From an uncultured Bacillaceae bacterium (GTDB taxonomy: Bacteria; Bacillota; Bacilli; Bacillales; Amphibacillaceae): a stretch of 43,976 nt of DNA. The notes beneath the pieces are model-generated. The model was not told the DNA's origin. It worked only from the letters and a program-made list of their open reading frames with translations, and made no database searches. Location of the stretch: assembly GCA_937925695.1 (NCBI GenBank), contig CALAMD010000067.1, positions 1 through 43,976 on the forward strand, given 5' to 3'. Below, piece after piece: positions 26,281 to 35,134 of the stretch. The first letter of the stretch is position 1. Each line of letters begins with the position of its first letter. Made by a program: the position numbers and the translations under genes.

Positions 26281-27210
26281 TTAATTATTTTCTTTTCTAC
26301 CACTTAGCCAAATTTTTTGATCAATTGGCTTCAATATTTCGCGAACTTGATTAACTAATTCCATATCAATCGGTTCCTCTATCCACGCTACATTTCTAAC
26401 AATATGTTTAGGGTTTGCTGTACCTACTAGCGTGGTTGGTATCCGATCATTTGCGACAGCGAATTGGACCGCTAACTTTTCAATCGCTACTCCTTGTTCT
26501 TCACAAAATTGTACGGCTTGACGGCAAACCCGCTTAATTTCATCAGATGCTGGATGCCAATCAGGTGGTCCCTTCTTAGTTAGCAGTCCCATTGATAATG
26601 GTGATGCATTGATGATGCCAATTCCTTTATTCCTCATCTCTTCTTCAATCGTTAATAACCCTGTATTATTCAGCGTATAATGGCAATAGGATAGAATTGT
26701 ATCTAATGGTGCTTGTTCTGACACCACTTTAAATATCTTTAATGGCAATCCTGAAATCCCAATAAACCGGATTTTTCCAGCCTTTTTCAACTCTAATAAT
26801 GTCGGAATACTTTCATGAATGATTTGGTCTAGTGACACAAATTCAATGTCATGTAAATGTAAAATATCTATATAGTCCGTTTGCAAACGGGTCAAACTTT
26901 CATCCACACTTTTGATAATGCGTTTTGAAGAAAAATCAAAATCATTTTCCCCATAACGCCCTGCTTTCGTAGAAAGGATAAATTTATCCCTCGGAATGTT
27001 TTTAATCGCTTTACCTAACACAGTCTCTGCTTTTGTCAGTCCATAATAAGGTGAAACGTCAATAAAATTTATGCCTAAATCGATTGCCTCATAAACAGTG
27101 CGTATTCCCTCGGATTCATCAATTTCACCAAATACCGAGCCAAGGGAAGAGGCACCAAAACTTAAAATAGATACTTCTAATTCTGTATTTCCTAAGGTTC
27201 TATATTTCAT
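26281..27210 (-). CDS. Aldo/keto reductase, L-galactose dehydrogenase family
   Basis: A 309-residue AKR predicted to oxidise L-galactose (or L-fucose) at C1 to the lactone. It shares long motifs with plant L-galactose dehydrogenase as I recall that sequence: LGSVFG, SPYYG, LHDIEFVSLDQI, GKIRFIGISGLPL, ILSYCHY and GPPDWHPAS. Catalytic residues D51, Y56, K82 and H120 are present. The ATG at 27210 is preferred because GGAGG lies six bases upstream. It follows GH31 after a 141-bp gap with a weak AACATCAA/TTGATGTT hairpin at 27316-27353, and precedes the LgoD-like dehydrogenase by 15 bp. The order AKR, dehydrogenase, lactonase makes a full oxidative route to D-tagaturonate. Confidence 0.87.
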   Translation of the reverse strand: MKYRTLGNTELEVSILSFGASSLGSVFGEIDESEGIRTVYEAIDLGINFIDVSPYYGLTKAETVLGKAIKNIPRDKFILSTKAGRYGENDFDFSSKRIIKSVDESLTRLQTDYIDILHLHDIEFVSLDQIIHESIPTLLELKKAGKIRFIGISGLPLKIFKVVSEQAPLDTILSYCHYTLNNTGLLTIEEEMRNKGIGIINASPLSMGLLTKKGPPDWHPASDEIKRVCRQAVQFCEEQGVAIEKLAVQFAVANDRIPTTLVGTANPKHIVRNVAWIEEPIDMELVNQVREILKPIDQKIWLSGRKENN

Positions 27211-27351
27211 CATCATCCTCCACATAGATTCTTATGTTTTCGGGTGTCATGATCTACCAATGATACAAGCTCATTGTCACCATCTTTTTACTGTAGACGC
27301 TTTCCCTAATATGACAACATCAATAATACAATATAGATTGACGTCTTGATG

Positions 27352-29790
27352 TTAAAATTGAATGATTGTCTGTTGGCCGCTATAAACAATTTGCTTTTGC
27401 CAATTTGAGAATTCACCATGTTCATTTGGTTGAACAATGGTTACTAATAAATCAAGGTTTTCTTGCATACCCGGATAGGAACCTTGACGTTCTTCAATGA
27501 CAAGACGCTTATCCTTATCGTACCAACGGAATAAAATGGTCGCATATTGCCCCTGTTCGTAATTATAATTATCACCTTCGTCGTCATAGAAGAGGAATTC
27601 ACCATCTTCGCCAGGGTAAATTTTGATTTCTAAAGGTTCTGTTGAAGTTTGGGATGTATATTGGATCGATGGACCAATAGGAATGATTGACCCAGCGCGA
27701 ATATATAACGGCATTGTGGCTAGATCTGCTTTGGCTTCAATCCTTTGACCACCGTTAAATCGTTGCTCGGTCCAAAAATCATACCAATCGACACCAGCAG
27801 GTAAGTAAACAGAGCGTGTCTTAGGTACACCTTCGAGCTTCACAGATTCCCGATCATAATACATCGGCGTTGTTACAGGATTAACTAAAAAGGCTGGTCC
27901 AAACATAAATTGATCATCAATATCATAGACCTTTGGATCATGACGAAAATCAAAGGGTAAAGCTCTCATCATTGTATAACCATGATGGGTAATCCAGCCG
28001 ACGATTGAATAAATGTAAGGTAGTAATCGATATCGTAGTTTAATATATTTTACAATCGTGTCATAGAATACCGTACCTGGTTCACCAAAGCGCCACACTT
28101 CTCGCGGCGTATCCGTTCCGTGGGAGCGAAACATCGGTAAAAATGTGCCATACTGTAACCAACGAACATACAGTTCCCGGTAACCTAAATCATGATAACC
28201 TTCATCATAATCCCCATCCCAGAACCATTGATCTTTTTTAGCCACAAAGAAACCACCGATATCTAAGGTCCAATATGGGTTCCCAGTTGCACAAAAGTTT
28301 AACCCCGCAGCAATTTGCTTTCGATATGTTTCCCAATTTGCTGAAATATCACCAGACCAAGTTATCGTTGCATATTTCTGTTGCCCGGCAAAAGCAGATC
28401 GAGTTAAGTTGATAACCCGTTTTTCATCTGTTGTCTGACGCTGACCCTCATAAATCCCTTTTGAATGGAGTAGTGAATATGCATTGATGTAACCTGGATC
28501 AAGATATTTTTTTGATTCTTCTGTGTTGATTCGCAGTCTTTCTTCAGGTTCTGGTTTAATTTCACCTTGCCAATCTGCTTCAAATGGTTCGGTACAATCA
28601 CACCACCAGCCATCAACACCATGAGAAAACAATCCTTCATTCGTCTGCTGCCAATAGAGATCCCGTGCTTCTTCACGGAAGGCATCATATGTTGCTTGAT
28701 TGCCAAGAAGAAAGCCTCTATTTTTCATCTCTATGTGGTTGGGACCATTATTCGTCATGATTGGCCAGATTGAAACCATCAGTTTTGCATGTAAATCATG
28801 AATATCCTGGGTCATTTGTGTCGGGTTAGGAAAACGTTCAGGATCAAAAGATTTCTGCCCCCATAAATCCCCTTCCCAAGACATCCAATCGAGAATAATA
28901 ACATCCAATGGAATTTGACGTCGTCTATACTCCTTGACGATTGAAATCAATTCTTCTTGGGTTTTGTATCGTTCTTTTGATTGGACATAGCCAAATGCCC
29001 ATTTAGGTAATAGAGGTACTTGACCTGTTAGGTGACGGTAGCCACTAACAATTTGATCGAACTCAGGACCGTAGATGAAATAATAATCCATTTCACTATC
29101 TACATCCGTCCAAATATATGAGCCATGAATATCGTCGTGGAATTTCATTAACGAATAACTATCGAAAAGTAGGCCATAACCTTTTGTTGAAACGAGAACT
29201 GGCACAACAGCTTTCATATTTTGTTGGTATAAGTATTGGTGCGTACCTCTTAAGTTGAATACACCTTCTTCATGTGAACCAAGACCATAGAGGGCTTCAT
29301 CATCAGCAAATTCTAAGGCCAGCTTTGTTTGATATGCCTTCCGATCTATCACTTGTGTTGTGGGTACGGCCCTGACCCGAGCACCATCCGCATTTTGAGT
29401 ACTTTCAATCTCGGTATCATCATCAAAAACTGATTTGGCTACTTCTACTGGCACAAGGGTTTTACCGCCACGCTTAGGTTCCTTGACTAACACTTGTCCT
29501 GAAGCATCCATATAGGTAAAGGCAGCGGTTGATTTATCAATGCGAATACTCACATTATTTGTTGCAAACAATAGATCATTACTTGTTTCGCTAATTGAAA
29601 AGGCTACTTCTTGTTGAGCATCTTGTTCAATCATCAGACTTTCTTTGGCAGTGAAGTTGTCTGCTAATGTATAACGAATGCGAATAATTGAATCGGTGTA
29701 GGGAATAATTTTCACATTCCCTTTTGTACACCTAAGTAATAAATGATCTTTACAATGGGTATACTCGATAACTTTCATATTCGGTTTCAC
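27352..29790 (-). CDS. GH31 alpha-xylosidase-type glycosidase (intracellular)
   Basis: An 812-residue family 31 glycosidase, first gene of the LacI-controlled operon. It has an N-terminal galactose-mutarotase-like beta-sandwich (about 1-240), a TIM barrel (about 260-600) with nucleophile D398 in WWCDCTEP and acid/base D481 in TWSGDIS, then proximal and DUF5110-like distal beta domains (YPGEDGEFLFYDDEGD). The catalytic residues are complete. There is no signal peptide. The WWxDxTEP style fits bacterial alpha-xylosidases more than alpha-glucosidases of the MalZ kind, but specificity is not certain. The start may be GTG at 29790 (AGAGG eight bases upstream) or ATG at 29778. Next to GH95 and L-galactose genes, it would remove alpha-linked xylose side groups. 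Confidence 0.88.
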   Translation of the reverse strand: MKPNMKVIEYTHCKDHLLLRCTKGNVKIIPYTDSIIRIRYTLADNFTAKESLMIEQDAQQEVAFSISETSNDLLFATNNVSIRIDKSTAAFTYMDASGQVLVKEPKRGGKTLVPVEVAKSVFDDDTEIESTQNADGARVRAVPTTQVIDRKAYQTKLALEFADDEALYGLGSHEEGVFNLRGTHQYLYQQNMKAVVPVLVSTKGYGLLFDSYSLMKFHDDIHGSYIWTDVDSEMDYYFIYGPEFDQIVSGYRHLTGQVPLLPKWAFGYVQSKERYKTQEELISIVKEYRRRQIPLDVIILDWMSWEGDLWGQKSFDPERFPNPTQMTQDIHDLHAKLMVSIWPIMTNNGPNHIEMKNRGFLLGNQATYDAFREEARDLYWQQTNEGLFSHGVDGWWCDCTEPFEADWQGEIKPEPEERLRINTEESKKYLDPGYINAYSLLHSKGIYEGQRQTTDEKRVINLTRSAFAGQQKYATITWSGDISANWETYRKQIAAGLNFCATGNPYWTLDIGGFFVAKKDQWFWDGDYDEGYHDLGYRELYVRWLQYGTFLPMFRSHGTDTPREVWRFGEPGTVFYDTIVKYIKLRYRLLPYIYSIVGWITHHGYTMMRALPFDFRHDPKVYDIDDQFMFGPAFLVNPVTTPMYYDRESVKLEGVPKTRSVYLPAGVDWYDFWTEQRFNGGQRIEAKADLATMPLYIRAGSIIPIGPSIQYTSQTSTEPLEIKIYPGEDGEFLFYDDEGDNYNYEQGQYATILFRWYDKDKRLVIEERQGSYPGMQENLDLLVTIVQPNEHGEFSNWQKQIVYSGQQTIIQF

Positions 29791-29913
29791 TCCTAACCTC
29801 TGTGATTTTGTTCGGTCATGATTTGTGTGATGGACGATCGTTGCTTATCCATCGAAGTAGGTGTTTATCAAACATCGTGTGTTTCGGTATTCCTAATAAA
29901 AATCGCCCCTGTC

Positions 29914-30113
29914 TGTTATCGCTAACATTTTAATTCATTGAAAACTTTAGCACTTTACTTTACTCAACCGAATTTTTATGTTATCGCTAACATTTTTCGG
30001 TAAAAAAATATTTGCAAAGACAAAACATAGCTAACAATTTCCGAATTAGACGAATAAATAAGCATTAAATTAGATATTATGCTAAAATAGTTTCAAAACT
30101 GTTATCGGTAACA
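29914..30113. promoter_or_regulatory. Three LacI-type operators between GH31 and the lacI gene
   Basis: TGTTATCGCTAACA occurs at 29914-29927 and again at 29979-29992, and TGTTATCGGTAACA at 30100-30113. A degenerate fourth copy (AAACATAGCTAACA, 9 of 14 matching) is at 30023-30036. The even-length palindrome with a central CG is characteristic of LacI-family operators. The three good sites are 65 and 121 bp apart, which would allow DNA looping. Operators within the divergent intergenic region imply control of the GH31-GH95 operon and autoregulation. The 427-bp gap (29791-30217) has no other gene and no promoter I can name with confidence. Confidence 0.78.
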
Positions 30114-30217
30114 TATTATCATTTGTTCAACATTTTGTCTAGTGATTATCCGATTTATGAATTATCGTTTTCCATACAATTAATGGTTTATACTTTTTTT
30201 AACGAGGAGGGTATGGT

Positions 30218-31234
30218 GTGACTACCATATACGAAGTAGCAAAACGGGCAAACGTATCAGCTATGACCGTGTCTCGAGTGATCAATAACCATAAATCCAT
30301 CAGTCCTGAAACGAGGGAAAAAGTAATTAAAGCAATAAAAGAACTGGATTATATTCCTAATAATAATGCTAGAAGCTTAATCTCCAAGGATACGAAGTTA
30401 CTAGGATTAATTATTACCGATATAACCAACCCTTTTTTTACAAATATTGCTCGGGGAGCAGAGGATAAAGCTAATGAAGAAGGGTATCAAGTCGTTTTTA
30501 GCAACTCTGATGAAAATATTGAAAAAGAATCTTCGTATATTCGATCAGTTATTTCAAGGGGAATAGATGGCCTATTATTTGCGCCAACGAATAACGATTC
30601 AATCAATAATGCAAAAACATTAAGAAAACACGAAATCCCATTCGTGTTAATTGACCGAGAAATTGAAGGCTTGGATGAAGATCTAGTCATAGCAGATAAC
30701 CAACAATCAATTAATGATCTAATGGACTACTTAGTACAATTGGGTCATACTAAAATTGCTTTTGTTTCTGGACCAACGAATATCTCGAATACACGAGAAA
30801 GAAAACATGCCTACTTAAATTATGTAAAAGAAAATAATTTACACCAAGATCCATCCTGGATATATGATACGGGATTGATCGACATTAAGCTTGATGAGTT
30901 CGTACAAAAATTATTAGCTCTTCCATCTCCTAACAAGCCTACAGCTATCGTTGTGACAAACAATTTTATTTCAATTCAGCTTATCAGCATCCTAAATAAA
31001 CATGGATTTAGCGTTCCGGATGATATATCAATTGTCTCCTTTGACGATCCTAGTTCCTTTCCGCTTCATAAATCTTTATTAACGATCATTAAACAACCGG
31101 CATATAAAATGGGCTACTTAGGCATGGAGCTATTAATCAATAAAATTGAAGGAAAAGAAGCAAGAGATAAGAAGAAATTCGTGCTTCCAACCGAGTTAAA
31201 GATCGGTGAATCAACAAGTTCACCAAAAGAATAA
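30218..31234 (+). CDS. LacI-family transcriptional regulator
   Basis: A 338-residue sugar-responsive repressor. The N-terminal helix-turn-helix is canonical (TIYEVAKRANVSAMTVSRVINN), followed by the hinge (NNNARSLISKD) and a periplasmic-binding-protein-like effector domain (LGLIITDITNPFFTNIARG, VIADNQQSINDLMDYL, ISIVSFDDPSSFPL). The start is GTG at 30218 with GAGGAGG seven bases upstream. It is divergent from the GH31-GH95 operon across three matching operators and ends at a shared terminator with xylB. The effector is probably L-galactose, L-fucose or a derived oligosaccharide; this is inferred from the regulated genes. Confidence 0.92.
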   Translation: MTTIYEVAKRANVSAMTVSRVINNHKSISPETREKVIKAIKELDYIPNNNARSLISKDTKLLGLIITDITNPFFTNIARGAEDKANEEGYQVVFSNSDENIEKESSYIRSVISRGIDGLLFAPTNNDSINNAKTLRKHEIPFVLIDREIEGLDEDLVIADNQQSINDLMDYLVQLGHTKIAFVSGPTNISNTRERKHAYLNYVKENNLHQDPSWIYDTGLIDIKLDEFVQKLLALPSPNKPTAIVVTNNFISIQLISILNKHGFSVPDDISIVSFDDPSSFPLHKSLLTIIKQPAYKMGYLGMELLINKIEGKEARDKKKFVLPTELKIGESTSSPKE

Positions 31235-31276
31235 CGAACTTCCATACAATGAATCGATAGCTTATTGTTTGGAATT

Positions 31277-31320
31277 CAAAAAAGAAGTCCCTAATTTCAA
31301 TTAAGGACTTCTTTTTTTTA
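31277..31320. terminator. Bidirectional terminator between lacI and xylB
   Basis: AAAGAAGTCC (31281-31290) pairs with GGACTTCTTT (31305-31314), with an A-run before and a T-run after. It can therefore end both the plus-strand lacI transcript and the minus-strand xylAB transcript. Confidence 0.9.
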
Positions 31321-31326
31321 TCTGAA

Positions 31327-32826
31327 TTATGAACGGAACGGTAATAACTTTTCGTTGAGTTCTTTTGTATTTCCGTAAATTTCTTTATAAATGCTGAATA
31401 GTTCTTGATACTTCTTCACGTTTTCTGGGTTTGGCTGATAGCGTTGATCAATCGTTAGAAATGCATCAGCACAGGCTTGTAATGAATCGAACCAGCCACA
31501 ACCATAGGCTGCTAGCATGGCTGCACCCATTCCTGGACCTTGTTCACTTGAAAGACGAATGATTTCAGCATTGAAGATATCGGCTTGGATTTGGAGCCAA
31601 TCCTCATTCTTCGCGCCTCCACCAATTGAGACAATCGTATCGATCTTCTTACCATGTTCACGGAAGATTTCAATTGACTCATTTAGTGAAAAGGTAATGC
31701 CTTCAATTACGGCACGGGCAAAATGTTTTCTTTCGTGGGAACTATCCACGCCAATAAAACTAGCCCGAATCGCTGCGTCTGCATGGGGTGTCCGTTCACC
31801 TACAATATAAGGTGTAAATAACAGACCGTTAGATCCTGCAGGAACAGATCCGATATCTCTTAATAAATCATCATAGGATTCATCTTTAGCGAATACATCT
31901 TTAAACCAGGATAAGCTATACCCTGCAGCCAGTGTCACGCCCATTGTATAGAATACATCTGGTGCGCTGTGATTAAAGTAATGGACTTTTCCAGCAAAGT
32001 CTTTATCATCACTAGCTTCATAGGATAAGACAACCCCTGAAGTTCCAATACTACAGAGTGTCTTACCATCTTCTAAAATACCGGCACCAATTGCCCCACA
32101 AGCATTATCCGCTCCCCCAGCGAAAACACGGGTTGACGTAGCTAACCCTGTCTTTTCAGCTATATCAGCTGTGATTGTGCCTACTTCTTCATGGGAACCG
32201 ACTAACGGTGGGCAAATACTTGGATCAAGATCCAGTAGCTCGCAAATTTCCTGACTCCATTCTTTCTTGCTTACATCTAGTAATAGGGTACCAGCAGCAT
32301 CAGAGTACTCCATTTGCAAGGCACCAGTTAATTTATAACGGACATAGTCCTTCGGTAAGACAAAGGTTTTTGCCTTGGCGTATATTTCTGGTTCATGTTT
32401 TTTAACCCATAAAATTTTAGGAAGGGTAAAACCTTCTAGTGCAGGGTTTTTCGTAATCGAAAACAGACGTTCTTTTCCTACAATATCGTAGATGTCTTGG
32501 CACTCTTCAGTTGTGCGTGTGTCATTCCAAAGAATCGCATGGCGGAGAATTTCATTATTTTCATCTAGCAATACAAGACCATGCATTTGACCAGAAAAAC
32601 TAATTCCTTCAATATCTTCTGGATCGCCATCAAAATCATTGACAAGATCAGACAGTGCTGCCACTGTCTGATCTACCCAATCATTCGGGTCTTGTTCACT
32701 ATAACCCGATTTTTCTTGAATTAATGGATATGACTTTGATACTTCTTGGACGACATCACCATGTTGGTTGACAAGTAAAACTTTAACGGCACTTGTACCG
32801 AGATCAACACCAATTACATATTTCAT
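31327..32826 (-). CDS. xylB: Xylulokinase
   Basis: A 499-residue FGGY-family kinase that phosphorylates D-xylulose to xylulose 5-phosphate for the pentose phosphate pathway. It opens with the phosphate-binding motif IGVDLGTSAVKVLLVN. GQMHGLVLLD, AILWNDTRT, the catalytic-aspartate region GGADNACGAIGAG and the late ATP motif IGGGAKNEDWLQIQADIF are all typical of XylB. Length is normal. AGAGGTG precedes the ATG at 32826. It lies 30 bp after xylA with no terminator between, so the two form one operon under the xylA promoter. Confidence 0.95.
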   Translation of the reverse strand: MKYVIGVDLGTSAVKVLLVNQHGDVVQEVSKSYPLIQEKSGYSEQDPNDWVDQTVAALSDLVNDFDGDPEDIEGISFSGQMHGLVLLDENNEILRHAILWNDTRTTEECQDIYDIVGKERLFSITKNPALEGFTLPKILWVKKHEPEIYAKAKTFVLPKDYVRYKLTGALQMEYSDAAGTLLLDVSKKEWSQEICELLDLDPSICPPLVGSHEEVGTITADIAEKTGLATSTRVFAGGADNACGAIGAGILEDGKTLCSIGTSGVVLSYEASDDKDFAGKVHYFNHSAPDVFYTMGVTLAAGYSLSWFKDVFAKDESYDDLLRDIGSVPAGSNGLLFTPYIVGERTPHADAAIRASFIGVDSSHERKHFARAVIEGITFSLNESIEIFREHGKKIDTIVSIGGGAKNEDWLQIQADIFNAEIIRLSSEQGPGMGAAMLAAYGCGWFDSLQACADAFLTIDQRYQPNPENVKKYQELFSIYKEIYGNTKELNEKLLPFRS

Positions 32827-32856
32827 GGTTACACCTCTTTTGTCGTCTTTAAAATC

Positions 32857-34182
32857 TTACTTTTCAGCAAAAGTTGTTAATAGATATTGGTTAATTGTTG
32901 CTTTAATTTTCTCTAATTGTCCTGAAGTCTGTTCGATTTCAGTTAATCCTAAAGCATGCTCTTCTAGCTTATGGAAATCAGTTTTTCCTTCAACGATATC
33001 TTTACCAATACCTTCTGTAAAGGTCTGATAACGCTCTTCAACATATTTGTCTAATACCTTGTCATCGATTAATCTTTGAGCAACTTTTAGACCTACTGCA
33101 AAGGCGTCCATTCCAGCAATGTGAGCGTGGAATAAATCTTCTGGCATAAATGAAGCTCTTCTTGTTTTCGCATCAAAGTTTAGTCCACCACTACCTAGAC
33201 CACCGTTTTTCAGAATTTCATACATAGCTAAAGTTGTTGTCCATAAGTCAGTTGGGAACTCATCTGTATCCCAGCCAAGTAATGGATCTCCTTGGTTAGC
33301 GTCTACAGAACCGAGCATACCATTGATTCTTGCATAGTGAAGCTCATGTTCAAATGTATGTCCAGCTAATGTAGCGTGGTTTGCTTCAATGTTGAACTTG
33401 AAATGCTTATCTAGGTCATAAGCTTGTAAAAATGCATGACTTGTTGCTACGTCAAAGTCGTACTGATGTGTTGTTGGCTCTTTTGGTTTTGGCTCAATTA
33501 AGAACTGACCATCATAGCCAATTTCTTTCGCATAATCAATTGCCATATGATAGAAGCGTGCTAAGTTATCAAGCTCTAATTTCATATCTGTATTTAATAG
33601 GGTTTCGTATCCTTCACGTCCACCCCAGAATACATAGTTTTCTGCACCTAATTCTTTAGCTACTTCTAAGCCTTTTTTCACTTTAGCTGCTGCATAAGCA
33701 AATACATCAGCATTACTTGAAGTTGCTGCCCCATGAACGAAACGTGGGTTAGTAAAGTTGTTCACTGTGTTCCATAGTAGTTTTACTTTACTATCCTTCA
33801 TATAATCTTTGATCATGGCAACAATTTCATCAATATTTTTGTTGGATTCTCTTAATGTGTCACCCTCTGGTGCAATATCCACATCGTGGAAGCAGAAGTA
33901 TGGAACATCTAGTTTTTCAAAAAATTCAAAAGCAGCGTCTACACGAGCTTTTGCAAGATCCATACCACTATATTTATCCCATGGACGAATCATTGTCCCA
34001 GTTCCAAAAGGATCTGATCCATCTTCGGTAAATGTGTGCCAATATGCTACACCAAAACGTAAAATATCCTCCATTCTTTTACCGCCAACTACCTCATCTG
34101 GGTTATAGAACTTAAACGCAAATGGGTTCGTTGATGAAGGTCCTTCATATTTGATTTGACTTACATTTGGAAAATAACTCAT
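32857..34182 (-). CDS. xylA: Xylose isomerase
   Basis: A 441-residue class II xylose isomerase converting D-xylose to D-xylulose. The catalytic and metal motifs are visible: CFHDVDIAPEG, VFWGGREGYETL, FLIEPKPKEPTTHQYDFD, FNIEANHATLAGHTFEHE and DANQGDPLLGWDTDEFP. The ATG at 34182 is chosen because GGAGGG lies nine bases upstream and the protein then starts MSYFPNVSQIKYEGP like relatives. The open frame reaches 34266, but that stretch contains the operator-proximal leader. It is transcribed with xylB from a promoter under XylR and cre control. Confidence 0.97.
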   Translation of the reverse strand: MSYFPNVSQIKYEGPSSTNPFAFKFYNPDEVVGGKRMEDILRFGVAYWHTFTEDGSDPFGTGTMIRPWDKYSGMDLAKARVDAAFEFFEKLDVPYFCFHDVDIAPEGDTLRESNKNIDEIVAMIKDYMKDSKVKLLWNTVNNFTNPRFVHGAATSSNADVFAYAAAKVKKGLEVAKELGAENYVFWGGREGYETLLNTDMKLELDNLARFYHMAIDYAKEIGYDGQFLIEPKPKEPTTHQYDFDVATSHAFLQAYDLDKHFKFNIEANHATLAGHTFEHELHYARINGMLGSVDANQGDPLLGWDTDEFPTDLWTTTLAMYEILKNGGLGSGGLNFDAKTRRASFMPEDLFHAHIAGMDAFAVGLKVAQRLIDDKVLDKYVEERYQTFTEGIGKDIVEGKTDFHKLEEHALGLTEIEQTSGQLEKIKATINQYLLTTFAEK

Positions 34183-34271
34183 GTAAAAAACCCTCCTATT
34201 TTTTTGATTATATTTAAACGAGTTTTCCTTTATTTTCAGCTCGTTTAAACTAGCAACAGGCAACATTTTTA

Positions 34272-34331
34272 TGTAACTGTTTACAAGATAATTATATCAC
34301 AAATGAATAGTTTGTCTATCAAATATACTAA
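34272..34331 (-). promoter_or_regulatory. xylA promoter with XylR operator and cre
   Basis: On the minus strand the -35 TAGACA (34318-34313), a 16-bp spacer and -10 TATAAT (34296-34291) form a strong promoter. A 25-bp imperfect palindrome at 34307-34331 (arms TTAGTAT and AAACTA) covers the -35 and matches the Bacillus xyl operator, as I recall it, in most arm positions. TGTAAACAGTTACA (34285-34272) is one mismatch from cre and lies at the expected start site. Both xylose induction and glucose repression are therefore predicted. Confidence 0.8.
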
Positions 34332-34449
34332 CTTTTTATTGGAAATCAGACGGTGATTGAATTTCCAGCAAGGAAAAACCTTGCTTAACTAGGAGGCATT
34401 TCAGCACATCCAAGGAACATTTAACAGTTGAAATTGATCAAATCCTATT

Positions 34450-35031
34450 TTATGTCATGTATGTAAAAATATACATTTGTATCACTCCAATAACACTGAT
34501 ACCAAAAAATATGATAAGCCATGGAAGATGAAACACGATGAATAGATAGATACTGATTAGAACAATTTGTAAAATCGTATGGGATGGATGGATCAGTCCA
34601 TGATGAATACTAACGAGGATATATTGATACCATGGCAATTTGTAAGTTACTATCGTTGGAAAACAATATAGCCATAATAATCCCGTCAAGATCATAAAGA
34701 AAATCATCAGCCCATACAATAAAACTTTGCCGATTGGAGATTGCAAATAGGGGGCAATCGTCATATTTAAATAAATAATATAACTCATAAATAGCGCTAT
34801 CCAGCCAATTTGATTCGAATTTTTAAAGTTTGCTCGATAATATTGGGTATATAAATTGAGTTTTACCTCATGTTCTTCACCCCGCACCCAACTTTTTGCA
34901 ACAGCATATAGGGCGGCCGTAGACGGAAACAAACCAAAGATAATTGCGCCACGGAATATATAGATGATCCACAAAAAGTTCAATTTTAACAATTCCCATA
35001 TCCAATAGGTCACATTTTGCAGCATTTGCAA
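34450..35031 (-). CDS. DUF624 (YesL-like) membrane protein
   Basis: A 193-residue, mostly hydrophobic protein with about five membrane segments, opening NVTYWIWELLKLNFLWIIYI. It carries the DUF624 motif GLFPSTAALYAVAKSWVRGEE and ends ISVIGVIQMYIFTYM. The start is TTG at 35031 with GGAGG seven bases upstream; the nearby ATG at 35025 has poorer spacing. It follows the importer permease after a 103-bp gap containing a strong hairpin, and precedes the xylA promoter region. The family's function is unknown. Linkage to sugar importers is the only clue, and it is repeated here. An AGCAAGG/CCTTGCT hairpin downstream (34368-34385) may mark its 3' end. Confidence 0.82.
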   Translation of the reverse strand: MQMLQNVTYWIWELLKLNFLWIIYIFRGAIIFGLFPSTAALYAVAKSWVRGEEHEVKLNLYTQYYRANFKNSNQIGWIALFMSYIIYLNMTIAPYLQSPIGKVLLYGLMIFFMILTGLLWLYCFPTIVTYKLPWYQYILVSIHHGLIHPSHTILQIVLISIYLFIVFHLPWLIIFFGISVIGVIQMYIFTYMT

Positions 35032-35081
35032 GCTCGTTCCTCCAATGAGATAGATTATTTTCCATATTTTGGCGTAACAAA

Positions 35082-35120
35082 TATCCCTATAGAAAGAAGG
35101 AGCAATTTTCTATAGGGATA
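35082..35120 (-). terminator. Strong hairpin after the xylose-type importer permease
   Basis: TATCCCTATAGAAA (35082-35095) pairs perfectly with TTTCTATAGGGATA (35107-35120), a 14-bp stem with an 11-nt loop. The minus-strand tail is TTTGTTACG, a short U-rich stretch. It may attenuate transcription into the DUF624 gene rather than stop it fully. Confidence 0.55.
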
Positions 35121-35134
35121 CCTCATAGACTTGA

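Noticed and set aside
22046..27210. An L-fucose isomerase-type pathway for the GH95 product
   Set aside because: No FucI, FucK or FucA homologue is present. The enzymes are oxidative and LgoD-like, so fucose is kept only as an alternative substrate for the GH95, AKR and lactonase.
34183..34266. An N-terminal extension of xylose isomerase
   Set aside because: The ATG at 34182 has a strong ribosome site and matches family starts. The extension lies in the untranslated leader next to the operator.
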